The notes beneath the pieces were generated by a model, which was not told the DNA's origin, did no database searches, and saw nothing but the letters and a program-made list of their open reading frames with translations. DNA of 64,000 nucleotides. Source: Kocuria rosea subsp. polaris (GTDB lineage: Bacteria; Actinomycetota; Actinomycetes; Actinomycetales; Micrococcaceae). Location: contig MLDA01000021.1 of NCBI GenBank assembly GCA_023896275.1, forward strand, positions 1 through 64,000, read 5' to 3'. A program made the position numbers and the translations under genes. How positions within the stretch are numbered: position 1 is the stretch's first letter; every line of letters starts with the position of its first letter. This document shows positions 10,334 through 22,200 of the stretch, piece by piece.

Positions 10334-10386
10334 TTGACGGCGCTGCGATTACCATCATACTATTGTCTCAACACTGATATATCAGT
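10334..10386 (+). promoter_or_regulatory. glyA-sox operon promoter with palindromic operator
   Basis: TTGACG (10334-10339) is followed by CATACT (10356-10361, 16-bp spacer) or TACTAT (10358-10363, 18-bp). A perfect 14-bp palindrome ACTGATATATCAGT occupies 10373-10386, just downstream of the expected start point, where a bound repressor would block transcription. The AT-rich palindrome stands out strongly from its surroundings. The divergent GntR protein is the obvious ligand. Confidence 0.65.
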
Positions 10387-10416
10387 AGTCGATTATGGAT
10401 CTATGAGGAGGCACGC

Positions 10417-11757
10417 ATGACGCAGACAGTTGAGCAGAAGCTTGGAGTCCCGGTGGAGCTGACCGCGTCCCTGGCCGAGTTCGATCCCGAGATCGCCGAG
10501 CGGATCGATGCCGAGTTGGCGCGCCAGCGGGATGGTCTCGAGATGATCGCCTCGGAGAACTACACCGCCGCGGCCGTCATGCAGGCGCAGGGCTCGGTAC
10601 TGACCAACAAGTATGCCGAGGGGTACCCGGGCCGCCGCTACTACGGTGGTTGCGAACACGTCGACGTCATCGAGCAGCTGGCCATCGACCGCCTGAAGGC
10701 CCTGTTCGGCTCGGAGTACGCGAACGTCCAGCCGCACTCCGGTGCGCAGGCCAACGCTGCTGTCATGCACGCGCTGATCCAGCCGGGCGACACCATCCTC
10801 GGCTTGAACCTGGCGCACGGTGGCCACCTCACGCACGGCATGAAGATCAACTTCTCCGGCAAGCTCTACAACGTGGCCGCCTACGGCGTCGACCCGGAGA
10901 CCCAGCGCGTCGACTTCGAAGAGCTGGAGCGGCTGGCCCTCGAGCACCGGCCGAAGCTCATCATCGGCGGCTGGTCCGCCTACCCGCGCCAGCTGGACTT
11001 CGCCGAGTTCCGCCGCATCGCCGATCTGGTCGGCGCCTACCTCATGGTGGACATGGCGCACTTCGCCGGCCTCGTTGCCGCCGGACTGCACCCCTCGCCC
11101 GTGCCGCACGCCCACGTCACAACCTCGACGACGCACAAGACGCTGGCCGGTCCCCGCGGCGGCATCATCCTGACCAACGACGCCGACCTGGCGAAGAAGA
11201 TCAACTCCGCCGTTTTCCCGGGGCAGCAGGGCGGACCGCTCGAGCACGTCATCGCCGGCAAAGCCGTCGCCTTCAAGATTGCGGCAACGCCCGAGTTCAA
11301 GGAGCGTCAGGAGCGCACCATCGCCGGAGCGCAGATCCTCGCCGAGCGCCTGTCGCAGCCCGACGTCGCCGAGCGGGACATCAAGGTGGTCTCCGGCGGA
11401 ACTGACGTGCACCTGGTCCTCGTCGATCTCAGCCAGTCGGTCCTCGACGGGCGCCAGGGTGAGGACCTGCTCGCGAAGATCGACATCACGATCAACCGCA
11501 ACGCCGTCCCGAACGACCCGCGCCCGCCCATGGTGACCTCCGGCCTGCGCATCGGCACCTCAGCACTCGCGACCCGCGGATTCGACGCGGTGGCCTTCAC
11601 GGAGGTCGCCGACATCATCGCCGAGGCGCTCGTCGCGGCCTCCAAGGACGACGACGGCGCATCAGACGACGCGCTCGACGCCCTGCGTGCCCGCGTCGAA
11701 TCGCTCGCCGCGGCCTTCCCTCTCTACCCGAACCTCGCACCGATCGGAGCCCTCTGA
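10417..11757 (+). CDS. glyA: Serine hydroxymethyltransferase
   Basis: A PLP enzyme interconverting glycine plus 5,10-methylene-THF with serine plus THF. It is 446 residues; the PLP lysine is at about residue 241 in [15 protein letters not shown], and MIASENYTA, the YPGRRYYGG loop and QPHSGAQAN are all present. GAGGAGG lies 6 bp before the ATG. As the first gene of the sarcosine operon it probably works in the catabolic direction: glycine released from sarcosine, and the methylene-THF made by sarcosine oxidase, are joined into serine. The same glyA-sox arrangement is known from sarcosine-using Arthrobacter and Corynebacterium. Confidence 0.96.
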   Translation: MTQTVEQKLGVPVELTASLAEFDPEIAERIDAELARQRDGLEMIASENYTAAAVMQAQGSVLTNKYAEGYPGRRYYGGCEHVDVIEQLAIDRLKALFGSEYANVQPHSGAQANAAVMHALIQPGDTILGLNLAHGGHLTHGMKINFSGKLYNVAAYGVDPETQRVDFEELERLALEHRPKLIIGGWSAYPRQLDFAEFRRIADLVGAYLMVDMAHFAGLVAAGLHPSPVPHAHVTTSTTHKTLAGPRGGIILTNDADLAKKINSAVFPGQQGGPLEHVIAGKAVAFKIAATPEFKERQERTIAGAQILAERLSQPDVAERDIKVVSGGTDVHLVLVDLSQSVLDGRQGEDLLAKIDITINRNAVPNDPRPPMVTSGLRIGTSALATRGFDAVAFTEVADIIAEALVAASKDDDGASDDALDALRARVESLAAAFPLYPNLAPIGAL

Positions 11758-12974
11758 TGGCTGATCTGCTCCCGGAGCACCCGGATTTCCTGTGGCGCAA
11801 CCCGGACCCGAAGTCTAGCTACGACGCCGTGATCGTCGGCGGCGGCGGGCACGGCCTGGCCACCGCCTACTACCTGGCGAAGAATCACGGGATGACGAAC
11901 ATCGCCGTGCTCGAGCGCGGCTGGCTCGCCGGTGGAAACATGGCCCGCAACACCACAGTCATCCGCTCCAACTACCTGTGGGACGAGTCGGCGGGGATGT
12001 ACGAGCACTCGCTCAAGCTGTGGGAAGGTCTGCCGGAGGAGCTCGAGTACGACTTCCTCTTCTCCCAGCGCGGTGTCCTCAACCTGGCGCACACGCTGCA
12101 GGACGTGCGTGAGTCCCAGCGCCGCGTCAACGCGAACCGCCTCAACGGCGTCGACGCCGAGTGGGTGAGCCCGGCCGAGGTCAAAGAGCTGTGCCCCATC
12201 ATCAACATCTCGGACGACATCCGCTACCCGATCATGGGTGCCACCTACCAGCCCCGCGGCGGCATCGCGAAGCACGACCACGTGGCCTGGGCGTTTGCGC
12301 GCAAGTGCGACGAGATGGGCGTGGATATCATCCAGAACTGCGAAGTGACGGGCTTCATCAAGGACGGCGACCGCGTCGTCGGCGTCGAGACCAACCGCGG
12401 CCGCATCAACGCGGGCAAGGTCGGCCTCTGCGCGGCGGGCCACTCGTCGGTGCTGGCCGAGATGGCCGGCATCCGCCTGCCGATCCAGTCGCACCCGCTG
12501 CAGGCCCTGGTCTCCGAGCTCTTCGAGCCGGTGCACCCGACCGTGGTGATGTCGAACCACGTGCACGTCTACGTGTCGCAGGCCCACAAGGGTGAACTCG
12601 TCATGGGTGCCGGCGTCGACAGCTACAACGGCTACGGCCAGCGCGGCGCGTTCCACGTCATCGAGGAGCAGATGGCCGCCGCCGTCGAACTCTTCCCGAT
12701 CTTCGCCCGGGCGCACCTGCTGCGCACGTGGGGTGGCATCGTCGACACGACGTTCGACGCCTCGCCGATCGTCTCCAAGACCGAGATCGACGGGCTGTAC
12801 GTCAACTGCGGTTGGGGCACGGGCGGCTTCAAGGGCACCCCGGGCGCCGGGTACACGTTCGCCCACACCATCGCGAACGATGCGCCGCACGAGCTCAACG
12901 CGGCTTTCGCGCTGGAGCGCTTCGAAACCGGACACCTCATCGACGAGCACGGCGCCGCCGCCGTCGCGCACTAG
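11757..12974 (+). CDS. soxB: Sarcosine oxidase, beta subunit
   Basis: The beta subunit of heterotetrameric sarcosine oxidase, which oxidises the N-methyl group of sarcosine using covalent FMN and FAD. It is 405 residues. The N-terminal FAD site ([20 protein letters not shown]) is at about 22-41 and the protein keeps the DAO-type fold to the end ([13 protein letters not shown]). Beta subunits carry a histidyl-FMN, typically at a conserved His in the N-terminal third. The start codon overlaps the glyA stop by one base (TGATG), so translation is coupled. Confidence 0.95.
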   Translation: MADLLPEHPDFLWRNPDPKSSYDAVIVGGGGHGLATAYYLAKNHGMTNIAVLERGWLAGGNMARNTTVIRSNYLWDESAGMYEHSLKLWEGLPEELEYDFLFSQRGVLNLAHTLQDVRESQRRVNANRLNGVDAEWVSPAEVKELCPIINISDDIRYPIMGATYQPRGGIAKHDHVAWAFARKCDEMGVDIIQNCEVTGFIKDGDRVVGVETNRGRINAGKVGLCAAGHSSVLAEMAGIRLPIQSHPLQALVSELFEPVHPTVVMSNHVHVYVSQAHKGELVMGAGVDSYNGYGQRGAFHVIEEQMAAAVELFPIFARAHLLRTWGGIVDTTFDASPIVSKTEIDGLYVNCGWGTGGFKGTPGAGYTFAHTIANDAPHELNAAFALERFETGHLIDEHGAAAVAH

Positions 12975-12985
12975 GAAGGAACGCC

Positions 12986-13276
12986 ATGCTCCAGATCGAC
13001 TGCCCCAACTGCGGTCCTCGCGACGAGACCGAGTTCCACTACGGCGGCGAAGCCCACGTCCCCTACCCGGCGGACCCCTACGCCCTGAACGACCGCGAAT
13101 GGGCTGAGTACCTGTTCTACCGCAACAACACCAAAGGCGTCTTCGCCGAGATGTGGGTCTGCACGGCGTGCCGCAAGTGGTTCAACGCCCTCCGCGACAC
13201 CGTCACCTACGAATTCAAAGCCACGTACCGGTTGAACGAGCCACGCCCGGTCGTTTCCGAAGGAGGGACCAAATGA
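12986..13276 (+). CDS. soxD: Sarcosine oxidase, delta subunit
   Basis: The small zinc-binding subunit of heterotetrameric sarcosine oxidase (96 residues). CPNC at residues 6-9 and a second CxxC (CTAC, near residue 60) supply the cysteine ligands known from this subunit, and the [19 protein letters not shown] block is diagnostic. GGAAGGA lies just before the ATG. The stop overlaps the soxA start by four bases (ATGA). Confidence 0.94.
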   Translation: MLQIDCPNCGPRDETEFHYGGEAHVPYPADPYALNDREWAEYLFYRNNTKGVFAEMWVCTACRKWFNALRDTVTYEFKATYRLNEPRPVVSEGGTK

Positions 13277-16182
13277 GCGCTATCCGGCTGGATGCCGACA
13301 AGGCCCGGGGCAACTCGATCGACCGCAGCCGGGAGGTGACGTTCGCCGTCGACGGGCTCGCCTACACCGGCTACGCCGGCGACACGCTCGCGAGCGCACT
13401 CCTCGCCTCCGGGCGGATCGACTGCGGGCCGTCCCTCTACCTCAACCGCCCGCGCGGCATCATGAGCGCCGGCGTCGAAGAGGCCAATGCCCTCGTCAAG
13501 ATCAAGGCGCGGTTCCCGGGCCACTGCGACGAGTCCATGCTCCCCGCGACCGCGACCCAGATCGCCGAGGGGATGCACGTGAAGTTCCTCAGCGGCCTCG
13601 GCACCATGGACCCGACGCCCGACGAGGCGCTGTACGACCGCAAGTATGTGCATACCGACGTCCTCGTGGTCGGCGCTGGCCCGGCCGGCCTGGCCGCGGC
13701 CCGCGAAGCCGCGAAAACCGGCGCCCGTGTCACGCTCATGGACGACCAGCCGGCGGCCGGCGGATCCCTGCTCTCCGGACGCAACGAGGAGATCGACGGC
13801 CAGGACGCCCGCGACTGGGTGGCAGCCACCCTGGACCGACTGGAGCACGCCGAGGAGTTCACCTACCTTCCGCGGACGACCGCGTTCGGCAGCTACGACG
13901 GCAACTTCGTCGTCGCCGTCCAGCACCGGACCGACCACCTGGAACCGCGCGAGCGCCGCGGCGTCTCCCGCCAGCGGGTGTGGCACGTGCGCGCATCCCA
14001 GGTCGTGCTCGCGACCGGCGCCCACGACCGCCCGATCGTCTTCGCCAACAACGACCGACCCGGCGTCATGCTCGCCTCCGCAGCCCGCACGTACCTCAAC
14101 CGGTACGCGGTCGTCGCGGGACGGGACATCGTGGTCGCCACCACGAACGACTCGGCTTACGAGCTCGTCGCGGACCTGTACGACGCCGGCATCTCCGTGA
14201 CCGCCGTCGTCGACTCCCGCCCCGACCCCTCCGCCCGCGCGACCGAGGTCCTGGCCGAGACCGGGGCGCGCGCGATCCTTGGCGCGGCCGTCGTCGACAC
14301 GCTCGGCGAGGGCACCGCGGGCCGCGTCAGCGCCGTAAAGGTCTCCCAGATCGACGCCGACGGCGCGCTGACCGGCGAGGTCGAGACCCTGCCGGCCACC
14401 CTGCTCGCCGTCTCCGGCGGCCTGTCCCCGGTTGTGCACCTGCACAGCCAGCGCCAGGGCAAGCTGGCCTGGAACGAGGAGCTCGCGGGGTTCGTCCCCT
14501 CGGCCCCCGTACGCGACCAGCAGGTCGTCGGCGCCGCCAACGGCACCTACCGCCTCGACACGGCGCTGCACGACGGCGCCGTCGCCGGCCACCGCGCCGC
14601 GCAGCGGACGGGCCGCACCGCGCCGCTCGTCGCCCCGCGCGCGGAGGCGCCGGAGTTCGGGCCGGTGCGCCCGCTCTGGCTGGTCCCCGGCCTCGAGGGT
14701 GAGCCGAGCGACTGGAAGACGCACTTCGTGGACCTCCAGCGTGACCAGACGGTGCCCGACGTGCTCCGCGCGACCGGCGCCGGCATGCGCTCCGTCGAGC
14801 ACATCAAGCGTTACACCTCCATCTCGACCGCCAACGATCAGGGCAAGACGAGCGGCGTCAACGCGATCGGCGTGATCGCGGACGCACTGGGCGGGCCCAG
14901 CGTCGGAGACGTCGGCACCACAACGTTCCGCGCCCCGTACACGCCCGTCGCCTTCGTGGCGCTCGCCGGACGGATGCGCGGACAGCTCGCCGACCCGGCG
15001 CGCTTGACCTCGATCCACCCCTGGCACGTCGCCCAGGGGGCCGAGTTCGAGGACGTCGGCCAGTGGAAGCGCCCCTGGTACTACCCGCAGCCCGGGGAGG
15101 ACATGGACACCGCGGTGCTGCGCGAATGCCGCGCGACCCGCGAATCCGTGGGCTTCATGGACGCCTCGACCCTCGGCAAGATCGAGATCCGCGGTGCCGA
15201 CGCCGGCGAGTTCCTGAACCGCGTCTACACGAACGGTTTCGCGAAGCTCAAGCAGGGCATGGCGCGCTACGGCGTGATGTGCACGCCGGACGGCATGATC
15301 TTCGACGACGGCGTGACGCTGCGCGTCGAGGAGGACCGCTACTACATGACGACGACGTCGGGCGGGGCCGCGAAGGTCTTCGAATGGCTCGAGCTGTGGC
15401 AGCAGACCGAGTGGCCGGAGCTGGACGTCACCTTCACCTCGGTGACGGAGCAGTGGAGCACGGTCGCCGTCGTCGGCCCGAAGTCCCGCGAGGTCATCGC
15501 GAAGCTGTGCCCCGACCTGGACGTCTCCCAGGAGGCCTTCCCGTTCATGGCGTTCCGCGAGACGGTGCTGGCGAACGGAATCCCGGCGCGCATCTGCCGG
15601 ATCTCGTTCTCCGGTGAGCTCGCCTTCGAGATCAACGTGGACACGTTCTACGGCCTGTCCGTGTGGGAGGCTGTGGCGGAGGCCGGCGCGGAATTCAACA
15701 TCACCCCGTACGGCACCGAGACCATGCACGTGCTGCGCGCCGAGAAGGGCTTCATCATCGTCGGGCAGGACACCGACGGCACGGTGACCCCTCAGGACGC
15801 CGGTATGGATTGGGTGGTCTCCAAGGTCAAGGACTTCATCGGCAAGCGTTCGTACTCGCGTGAGGACAACCAGCGCGCGGACCGCAAGCACTTGGTCGGA
15901 GTCCTCCCCGTCGACGCGAAGACCCGCCTGCCGGAGGGTGCCCAACTGGTCGCGGCCGGCACGCCGATCACCCCGGAGGCGGGTCCGGTCCCGATGCTCG
16001 GGCACGTGACGTCCTCCTACGATTCCGCCGCATTGGGCCGCCCGTTCGGTTTGGCGCTCGTCGCCGGCGGACGTGATCGCTTCGGTGAGATCGTCCAGGT
16101 CCCGCTGGGAGACCAGCTAGTCGACGTCGAAATCACCTCCCCCGTTCTCTACGATCCAGAAGGGACCCGCCGTGATGGCTGA
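13273..16182 (+). CDS. soxA: Sarcosine oxidase, alpha subunit
   Basis: The 969-residue alpha subunit. Order: an N-terminal ferredoxin-like [2Fe-2S]-less ubiquitin fold region (about 10-100), an NAD-binding Rossmann/disulfide-reductase-like core with [16 protein letters not shown] at about 130-150, and a C-terminal aminomethyltransferase (GcvT-like) half (about 600-969) that binds THF and captures the methyl-derived carbon as methylene-THF. Length and domain order match known SoxA. The ATG at 13273 overlaps soxD, with AAGGAGG upstream; a longer frame starting in soxD is not the gene. Confidence 0.95.
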   Translation: MSAIRLDADKARGNSIDRSREVTFAVDGLAYTGYAGDTLASALLASGRIDCGPSLYLNRPRGIMSAGVEEANALVKIKARFPGHCDESMLPATATQIAEGMHVKFLSGLGTMDPTPDEALYDRKYVHTDVLVVGAGPAGLAAAREAAKTGARVTLMDDQPAAGGSLLSGRNEEIDGQDARDWVAATLDRLEHAEEFTYLPRTTAFGSYDGNFVVAVQHRTDHLEPRERRGVSRQRVWHVRASQVVLATGAHDRPIVFANNDRPGVMLASAARTYLNRYAVVAGRDIVVATTNDSAYELVADLYDAGISVTAVVDSRPDPSARATEVLAETGARAILGAAVVDTLGEGTAGRVSAVKVSQIDADGALTGEVETLPATLLAVSGGLSPVVHLHSQRQGKLAWNEELAGFVPSAPVRDQQVVGAANGTYRLDTALHDGAVAGHRAAQRTGRTAPLVAPRAEAPEFGPVRPLWLVPGLEGEPSDWKTHFVDLQRDQTVPDVLRATGAGMRSVEHIKRYTSISTANDQGKTSGVNAIGVIADALGGPSVGDVGTTTFRAPYTPVAFVALAGRMRGQLADPARLTSIHPWHVAQGAEFEDVGQWKRPWYYPQPGEDMDTAVLRECRATRESVGFMDASTLGKIEIRGADAGEFLNRVYTNGFAKLKQGMARYGVMCTPDGMIFDDGVTLRVEEDRYYMTTTSGGAAKVFEWLELWQQTEWPELDVTFTSVTEQWSTVAVVGPKSREVIAKLCPDLDVSQEAFPFMAFRETVLANGIPARICRISFSGELAFEINVDTFYGLSVWEAVAEAGAEFNITPYGTETMHVLRAEKGFIIVGQDTDGTVTPQDAGMDWVVSKVKDFIGKRSYSREDNQRADRKHLVGVLPVDAKTRLPEGAQLVAAGTPITPEAGPVPMLGHVTSSYDSAALGRPFGLALVAGGRDRFGEIVQVPLGDQLVDVEITSPVLYDPEGTRRDG

Positions 16183-16843
16183 GACCGTGACGATTGATTC
16201 TGTCGGCCCGGAGGGCCGTGCGCCCGCCGACGTCGCCACCCTGAACACGCTCCGCGTCTCGCCGGCCGGGCACCTCGCCGCGGCGATGGCTGCGGCGACG
16301 GTCGAGGGCGAGCGTTCGGTGGCCCTGAAGGAGATCCCGTTCACCGTGCAGCTGGGCGTGCGCGCCGAGCCGGGCAGCGCGTCCGCGCAGGCCCTGGAAG
16401 CGGTCTTCGGAATCGACCTGCCCACCCGGCACGGCGAGGTCGCGGGGGACGCCTCCGCGCTGCACCTCATCTGGTTGGCCCCGGACGAGTTCCTCGCCGT
16501 GGACGTCTCCCGGCAGCAGGGCGCGGGGGAGGCCGACGAGGCAGCCGCAGCGCTCGCCGGACTGCCCGGGCAGGTCATCGACCTCTCGGCGAACCGCACG
16601 ATCCTGGAGCTCTCGGGCGCGAGCGCCCGGAAGGTGCTGGAGAAGGGCTGCCACGCCGACCTGCATCCCCGTGCCTTCGCTGTGGGAGCAGCGATCGTGA
16701 CCCAGCTGGGACCGGTGCCGATCATCCTGCACCGGACCGGCGAGTCGGAGTTCCGCCTCTATCCGCGATCGTCCTTCGCCGACTACCAGGTGCGCTGGCT
16801 GCTGGACGCCATGGAAGAGTTCGCTTCGGACGAGGTTCGCTGA
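16175..16843 (+). CDS. soxG: Sarcosine oxidase, gamma subunit
   Basis: The gamma subunit (222 residues), a GcvT-like fold that caps the folate site of the alpha subunit. The segment [24 protein letters not shown] resembles the T-protein/YgfZ fold, and the C-terminal [12 protein letters not shown] is typical of SoxG. The ATG at 16175 overlaps soxA by 8 bp; a GTG at 16172 is equally in frame and slightly better spaced from AGAAGGGA. Its stop overlaps sdaA by one base. Confidence 0.92.
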   Translation: MAETVTIDSVGPEGRAPADVATLNTLRVSPAGHLAAAMAAATVEGERSVALKEIPFTVQLGVRAEPGSASAQALEAVFGIDLPTRHGEVAGDASALHLIWLAPDEFLAVDVSRQQGAGEADEAAAALAGLPGQVIDLSANRTILELSGASARKVLEKGCHADLHPRAFAVGAAIVTQLGPVPIILHRTGESEFRLYPRSSFADYQVRWLLDAMEEFASDEVR

Positions 16844-18228
16844 TGCCGCTCGGCGTCCTGGATCTGTTCTCCATCGGCATCGGCCCCTCCTCCTCTCATA
16901 CGGTGGGGCCGATGCGGGCCGCACGTCGCTTCACCGAGGAGCTGACGGCCCAGGGGCTGTCGGACCGGGTGGTGCGCGTGAAGTCCGAGCTCTTCGGGTC
17001 GTTGGGCGCCACGGGCATCGGGCACGGCTCCGACGCAGCCGTCGTCATTGGGTTGTGCGGGCACGACCCCGAAACACTGGACGCGGACGCTGCGCCGGCG
17101 ATCGTGACCGAGGCCGTTGAGGGGCGTCGCCTGCTGCTCGGCGGTAGTCATGAGGTCCGCTTCGACCGGTCCCGCGACGTCGTGCTCCACCGCCGGCGTT
17201 CCCTGCCGGGGCATCCCAACGGGATGCGGATCACCGCCTACGACGCCGGCGGGGAGGCCCTCGTTGAACGCGAGTACTTCTCGGTCGGCGGCGGGTTCGT
17301 GGTCTCCTCCGAGGAACTCGACCGGCCGGTGGCCGAGGCCGCCCCGGACGAGCCGTACCCCTTCAGCGACGCGGGCGAGCTGCTGGCGCGCTGCCGGGAG
17401 TCGGGACTCTCGATTGCGGGCGTCATGCTCGCGAACGAGCTGACCCGGCACAGCGAAGAGCACCTGCGCAGCTCGCTCCTGCGCATCTGGGAGGTCATGC
17501 AGGAATGCGTCGAGAACGGCTGCACCCGCACGGAGGCGACGCTCCCGGGCGGGCTGAACGTCCGACGTCGTGCTCCCCACCTGCGTGCGCGGCTCCGGGC
17601 CGACGCGGCGGCTCTGACGAGCCAAGGGGATCCTTTCGAGGCCATGGAGTGGGTCAACCTCTTCGCGCTCGCGGTCAACGAGGAGAATGCCTCGGGCGGC
17701 AGGATCGTGACGGCCCCGACGAACGGGGCGGCGGGCATCATTCCCGCCGTCATGCACTACTACAAGGACTTCGTTCCTGGAGTGAACGATGACAGGATCG
17801 TCGACTTCCTGCTCACTGCGGGAGCGATCGGGATACTGTTCAAAATGAACGCCTCGATCTCGGGGGCCGAAGTCGGCTGCCAGGGGGAGGTCGGCTCCGC
17901 CTGTTCGATGGCGGCTGCAGGCCTCTGCGCGGTGCTCGGCGGGACACCCGAACAGGTGGAGAACGCGGCGGAGATCGGGCTCGAACACAACATGGGCCTG
18001 ACCTGCGACCCCGTCGGCGGCCTGGTTCAAGTCCCGTGTATCGAACGCAACGCGATCGCCTCCGTCAAGGCGATCAACGCCGCCCGCCTCGCCGTACGTG
18101 GGGACGGCCAGCACCGGGTGTCGCTCGATCAGGCGATAGCCACCATGCGCCAGACCGGCGCGGATATGAAGACCAAGTACAAGGAAACCTCGCGCGGCGG
18201 CCTCGCGGTCAACGTCGTCGAATGCTGA
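16843..18228 (+). CDS. sdaA: L-serine dehydratase, iron-sulfur, single chain
   Basis: Converts L-serine to pyruvate and ammonia using a [4Fe-4S] cluster. It is 461 residues, the fused one-chain form: an N-terminal beta-type domain ([15 protein letters not shown] at about residue 10) and a C-terminal alpha-type domain. Cluster cysteines lie in [16 protein letters not shown] and [16 protein letters not shown]. The TGATG overlap with soxG places it in the sarcosine operon, so serine made by GlyA is directly deaminated. The same enzyme also occurs as a stand-alone gene in many actinobacteria. Confidence 0.95.
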   Translation: MPLGVLDLFSIGIGPSSSHTVGPMRAARRFTEELTAQGLSDRVVRVKSELFGSLGATGIGHGSDAAVVIGLCGHDPETLDADAAPAIVTEAVEGRRLLLGGSHEVRFDRSRDVVLHRRRSLPGHPNGMRITAYDAGGEALVEREYFSVGGGFVVSSEELDRPVAEAAPDEPYPFSDAGELLARCRESGLSIAGVMLANELTRHSEEHLRSSLLRIWEVMQECVENGCTRTEATLPGGLNVRRRAPHLRARLRADAAALTSQGDPFEAMEWVNLFALAVNEENASGGRIVTAPTNGAAGIIPAVMHYYKDFVPGVNDDRIVDFLLTAGAIGILFKMNASISGAEVGCQGEVGSACSMAAAGLCAVLGGTPEQVENAAEIGLEHNMGLTCDPVGGLVQVPCIERNAIASVKAINAARLAVRGDGQHRVSLDQAIATMRQTGADMKTKYKETSRGGLAVNVVEC

Positions 18229-18243
18229 AAGGTGGCTCGTGCC

Positions 18244-19116
18244 ATGACTGAAAAGAACAATGAACTCGTCCTGACCTTCGACTGCCCGGAGGAGCCCGGC
18301 ATCGTCAACGCGCTGACCGGCGTGCTGCTCAAGCACGACGGTGACATCGTCGAGTTGAAGACCTTCGACGATCCCAGGGCGCAGCACTTCTTTGCGCGGG
18401 TGCACTTCGCAATCGGCAATGGCGCCGAGCCCGGCGCAGCGGCGGCGGCGGTCCGCAAGGATATCGAGGCACTGGCAGCTAAGAGCGGTGCTCGCTGGGA
18501 CGTCTCCCCGGCCGGCCAGAAGCGACGCGTGCTGATCATGGTGTCCAAGTTTGATCACTGCCTCAACGACCTGCTCTACCGCGCGCGCATCGGCGAGCTG
18601 CCGGTGGATATCGCCGCCGTCGTCTCCAACCACCGGGATCACCAGCGGGCCGTGGAATGGCACGGCATCCCGTTCTACCACGTGCCCGTCACGCCGGAGA
18701 ATAAACCCGAAGCAGAGCAGAAGCTGCTGGATTTGACGGACCGGTTCGAGATCGATCTGGTGGTCCTCGCCCGCTACATGCAGGTGCTCTCCGATTCGCT
18801 CGCGACCAAGATGGAAGGCCGGATCATCAACATCCACCACTCCTTCTTGCCGTCTTTCAAGGGGGCTAAGCCCTACCACCAGGCGTTCGAACGCGGAGTG
18901 AAGACCGTCGGAGCGACGGCGCACTACGTCAACAGCGAGCTGGACGAGGGGCCGATCATCGCCCAGCAGGTGCAGCAGGTGGACCACTCCTTCGGGCCTG
19001 AGGATCTTGTCGCCGCCGGACGCGACACGGAGCGGAAGGCACTGTCCGACGCCGTGCGCTGGCACTGCGAGGGGCGTGTGATGTTGCACGAGGGACGGAC
19101 CGTCATCCTGCGCTAG
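18244..19116 (+). CDS. purU: Formyltetrahydrofolate deformylase
   Basis: Hydrolyses 10-formyl-THF to formate and THF. It is 290 residues: an N-terminal ACT domain (about 5-85, DCPEEPGIVNALTG) and a C-terminal formyltransferase-fold catalytic domain with VSNHRDH, NIHHSFLPSFKGAKPYHQA and the VGATAHYV motif with the usual Asn/His/Asp triad. Last gene of the operon; it releases THF loaded with sarcosine methyl carbon, keeping sarcosine oxidase supplied. The ATG at 18244 follows GAAAGGTGG; a GTG at 18232 is also in frame. Confidence 0.95.
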   Translation: MTEKNNELVLTFDCPEEPGIVNALTGVLLKHDGDIVELKTFDDPRAQHFFARVHFAIGNGAEPGAAAAAVRKDIEALAAKSGARWDVSPAGQKRRVLIMVSKFDHCLNDLLYRARIGELPVDIAAVVSNHRDHQRAVEWHGIPFYHVPVTPENKPEAEQKLLDLTDRFEIDLVVLARYMQVLSDSLATKMEGRIINIHHSFLPSFKGAKPYHQAFERGVKTVGATAHYVNSELDEGPIIAQQVQQVDHSFGPEDLVAAGRDTERKALSDAVRWHCEGRVMLHEGRTVILR

Positions 19117-19170
19117 CTTGTTCGGGCCCGTCCGGTAGCGGACCCGGCGGGTCTGTGCCGAACGATGATT

Positions 19171-19208
19171 GGGTGGGGAGGGAACCGGGGCCGGTTCCCT
19201 CCCCACCC
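19171..19208 (+). terminator. Sarcosine operon terminator
   Basis: A perfect 16-bp stem (GGGTGGGGAGGGAACC / GGTTCCCTCCCCACCC) with a 6-nt loop, 54 bp after the purU stop. It separates the sarcosine operon from pyc, so pyc probably has its own promoter. Confidence 0.88.
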
Positions 19209-19289
19209 TGTATCCGCAACCGAAGGGCAGACCCGCGCCGCGCATTCGCCGCGGGACCGGGGGCAATCCGCTACCGATGAAAGAGGACG

Positions 19290-22200
19290 ATGATGTTCGA
19301 GAAGGTTTTGGTCGCCAATCGTGGTGAGATCGCGATTCGTGGTTTTCGGGCCGCGGTGGAGTTGGGTGCGAAGACGGTCGCCGTCTACCCGTACGAGGAC
19401 CGCGGCTCGATCCACCGTCAGAAAGCGGATGAGGCCTACCAGATCGGCGAGGAAGGGCACCCGGTGCGGGCCTACCTCGACGTCGAGGAAGTCATCCGCG
19501 TCGCGACCGAGTGCGGGGCGGACGCGATCTACCCCGGGTACGGATTTATGTCCGAGAATCCGGACCTTGCCCGCGCTGCCCGGGACGCCGGGATCGCTTT
19601 CGTCGGCCCGCCGCCGGAGGTTCTGGAGCTGGCCGGCAACAAGGTCGAAGCCCTGCGCGCGGCACGCAGCGCGGGGATCCCGGTGCTGGAGTCCTCCGAA
19701 CCGAGCGACGACGAGGAGTACTTGTTTGCCGAAGCCGACCGGATCGGCTTCCCGATCTTCGTCAAGGCTGTTGCCGGCGGTGGCGGGCGTGGCATGCGCC
19801 GTGTGGACAAGCGCGAAGATCTCGCGGAACTGCTGGGCGCAGCGATGCGCGAGGCCGGTACCGCCTTCGGCGATTCAACGGTCTTCTTGGAGCAGGCCGT
19901 GCTGCGTCCGCGTCATATCGAAGTGCAGATCCTGGCCGATGGTGAAGGCAACGTGGTTCACCTCTTCGAGCGCGACTGCTCGCTGCAGCGTCGCCACCAG
20001 AAAGTCATCGAGATGGCTCCGGCCCCGAATCTGGACGACGACATCCGCCACGCCTTGTACGCGGACGCGGTGAAGTTCGCGAAGGCGTTGAATTACCAGA
20101 ACGCGGGCACGGTCGAGTTCCTGGTGGACACGGTCGGTGAGCGGGCCGGGCAGCACGTGTTCATCGAGATGAACCCGCGGATCCAGGTTGAGCACACGGT
20201 GACCGAGGAGATCACGGATGTGGATCTGGTCTCGGCCCAGTTGCGGATCGCGGCGGGGGAGTCTCTGCAGGAGTTGGGGATCCGGCAGGAGGAACTGTCG
20301 ATCCGGGGTGCGGCGATGCAGTGCCGCATCACGACCGAGGACCCGTCCAACGGATTCCGTCCGGATGTCGGCACCATCAGCGTGTACCGTTCCGCGGGCG
20401 GGTCCGGGGTGCGCTTGGACGGCGGAACGATCTACACCGGGGCCGAGGTGTCGCCGCACTTCGACTCGATGCTGGTCAAGCTCACCTGTCGCGGCCGCGA
20501 CTATGAGATGGCCGTTCGCCGGACACGGCGCGCTCTGGCCGAGTTCCGGATCCGCGGCGTCGCGACGAACATCCCGTTCTTGATGAACGTGCTGGACGAT
20601 CCGCAGTTCATCGCCGGTGATGTGGCCACCGACTTCATCGATGCGCGGCCGGACCTGCTGGTCGGCAATCGCAGCCAGGATCGCGGTACGAAGGCGCTGA
20701 CCTATCTGGCAGATACAACGGTGAACAAGCCGAACGGCGATCGCGTCGACGGGATCGACCCCCGGTTGAAATTGCCGCGATTCCCGGGGGACAAGTCGGA
20801 ACAGCCAGAGCGTAGCCCGTTCGACGGTCCGGCCCCGGGCGTGACCCCGCCGGACGGCTGGCGCCAGGTCCTGCTTCAGAAGGGGCCCGAGGGCTTCGCC
20901 GCCCAACTGCGCTCGGCCGAGGCGGTTGCGGTGACGGATACGACGTTCCGGGATGCGCATCAGTCGTTGCTGGCTACGCGCGTGCGAACGCGCGATCTGC
21001 TGGCCGCGGCTCCGGCGATGGCGCACACGCTGCCGCAGCTCTTCTCCATGGAAGTGTGGGGCGGGGCGACCTACGACGTCTCGTTGCGTTTCCTCGGCGA
21101 GGACCCGTGGAAGCGTCTCGAGCTGTTGCGTGCTGAGCTGCCGAACGTGCCGTTGCAGATGCTTTTGCGTGGGCGCAATACGGTGGGCTACACGCCGTAC
21201 CCGAGTGAGGTCACGGATGCATTCGTGGCTGAGGCCGCGGCAACCGGCATCGATATCTTCCGGATCTTCGATGCGCTCAACGACGTGTCTCAGATGGCCC
21301 CGGCCATCGCGGCCGTGCGCGCGACCGGTACGGCGGTTGCGGAGGTCGCCCTGTGCTACACGGGCAACCTGCTGGACCCGGCAGAGGACCTCTACACGCT
21401 GGAGTACTACCTCGAGCTGGCTGGCCGGATCGTCGACGCCGGTGCCCACATTCTGGCGATCAAGGACATGGCCGGTCTGCTGCGCCCCGCCGCTGCGGGC
21501 AAGCTCGTGCGCGCGTTGCGTGAGCGGTTCGAAGTGCCGGTGCACCTGCACACGCACGACACCGCCGGCGGTCAACTGGCGACGATCATGGCGGCTGTCG
21601 AGGCGGGCGTGGACGCGGTCGATGTCGCCGTCGCCTCGATGGCCGGGACCACGAGTCAGGTGTCGATGTCGGCACTGGTGGCTGCCCTGGCACACACCGA
21701 TCGCGACACGGGCATCGACCTGGAAGCTGCCGCCGGAATGGAGCCCTACTGGGAGGCGGTACGCACCATGTACGCTCCGTTCGAGTCCGGGCTGTCCGGA
21801 CCGACGGGCCGCGTCTACCGGCACGAGATTCCCGGCGGTCAGCTCTCCAATCTGCGCCAGCAGGCGATCGCGCTCGGGTTGGGCGAACGCTTCGAAGCCA
21901 TCGAGGACATGTACACAGCGGCCAACGCAATGCTCGGTCGCCTCGTCAAGGTGACGCCGTCGTCCAAGGTCGTCGGCGACTTGGCACTCCAACTCGTCGG
22001 GATGGGGGTCGACCCGGCGGAATTCGAAGCAAACCCCAACGCGTTCGACATTCCCGAATCCGTGATTCAGTTCCTCTCCGGCGAGCTCGGGGATCCGCCC
22101 GGGGGGTGGCCCGAGCCGTTCCGCTCGAAGGCGCTCGAGGGACGCACGGTCAAGCCGCGCGTGGAGTCCCTGTCCGACGGCGACCAAGCAGGCTTGGAGG

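Noticed and set aside
13207-16005. 932-codon open frame opposite soxA
   Set aside because: Shadow of soxA. No motif, no ribosome site, and the sense frame has clear family signatures.
16783-19266. 827-codon frame opposite sdaA and purU
   Set aside because: Antisense shadow of two well-defined genes.
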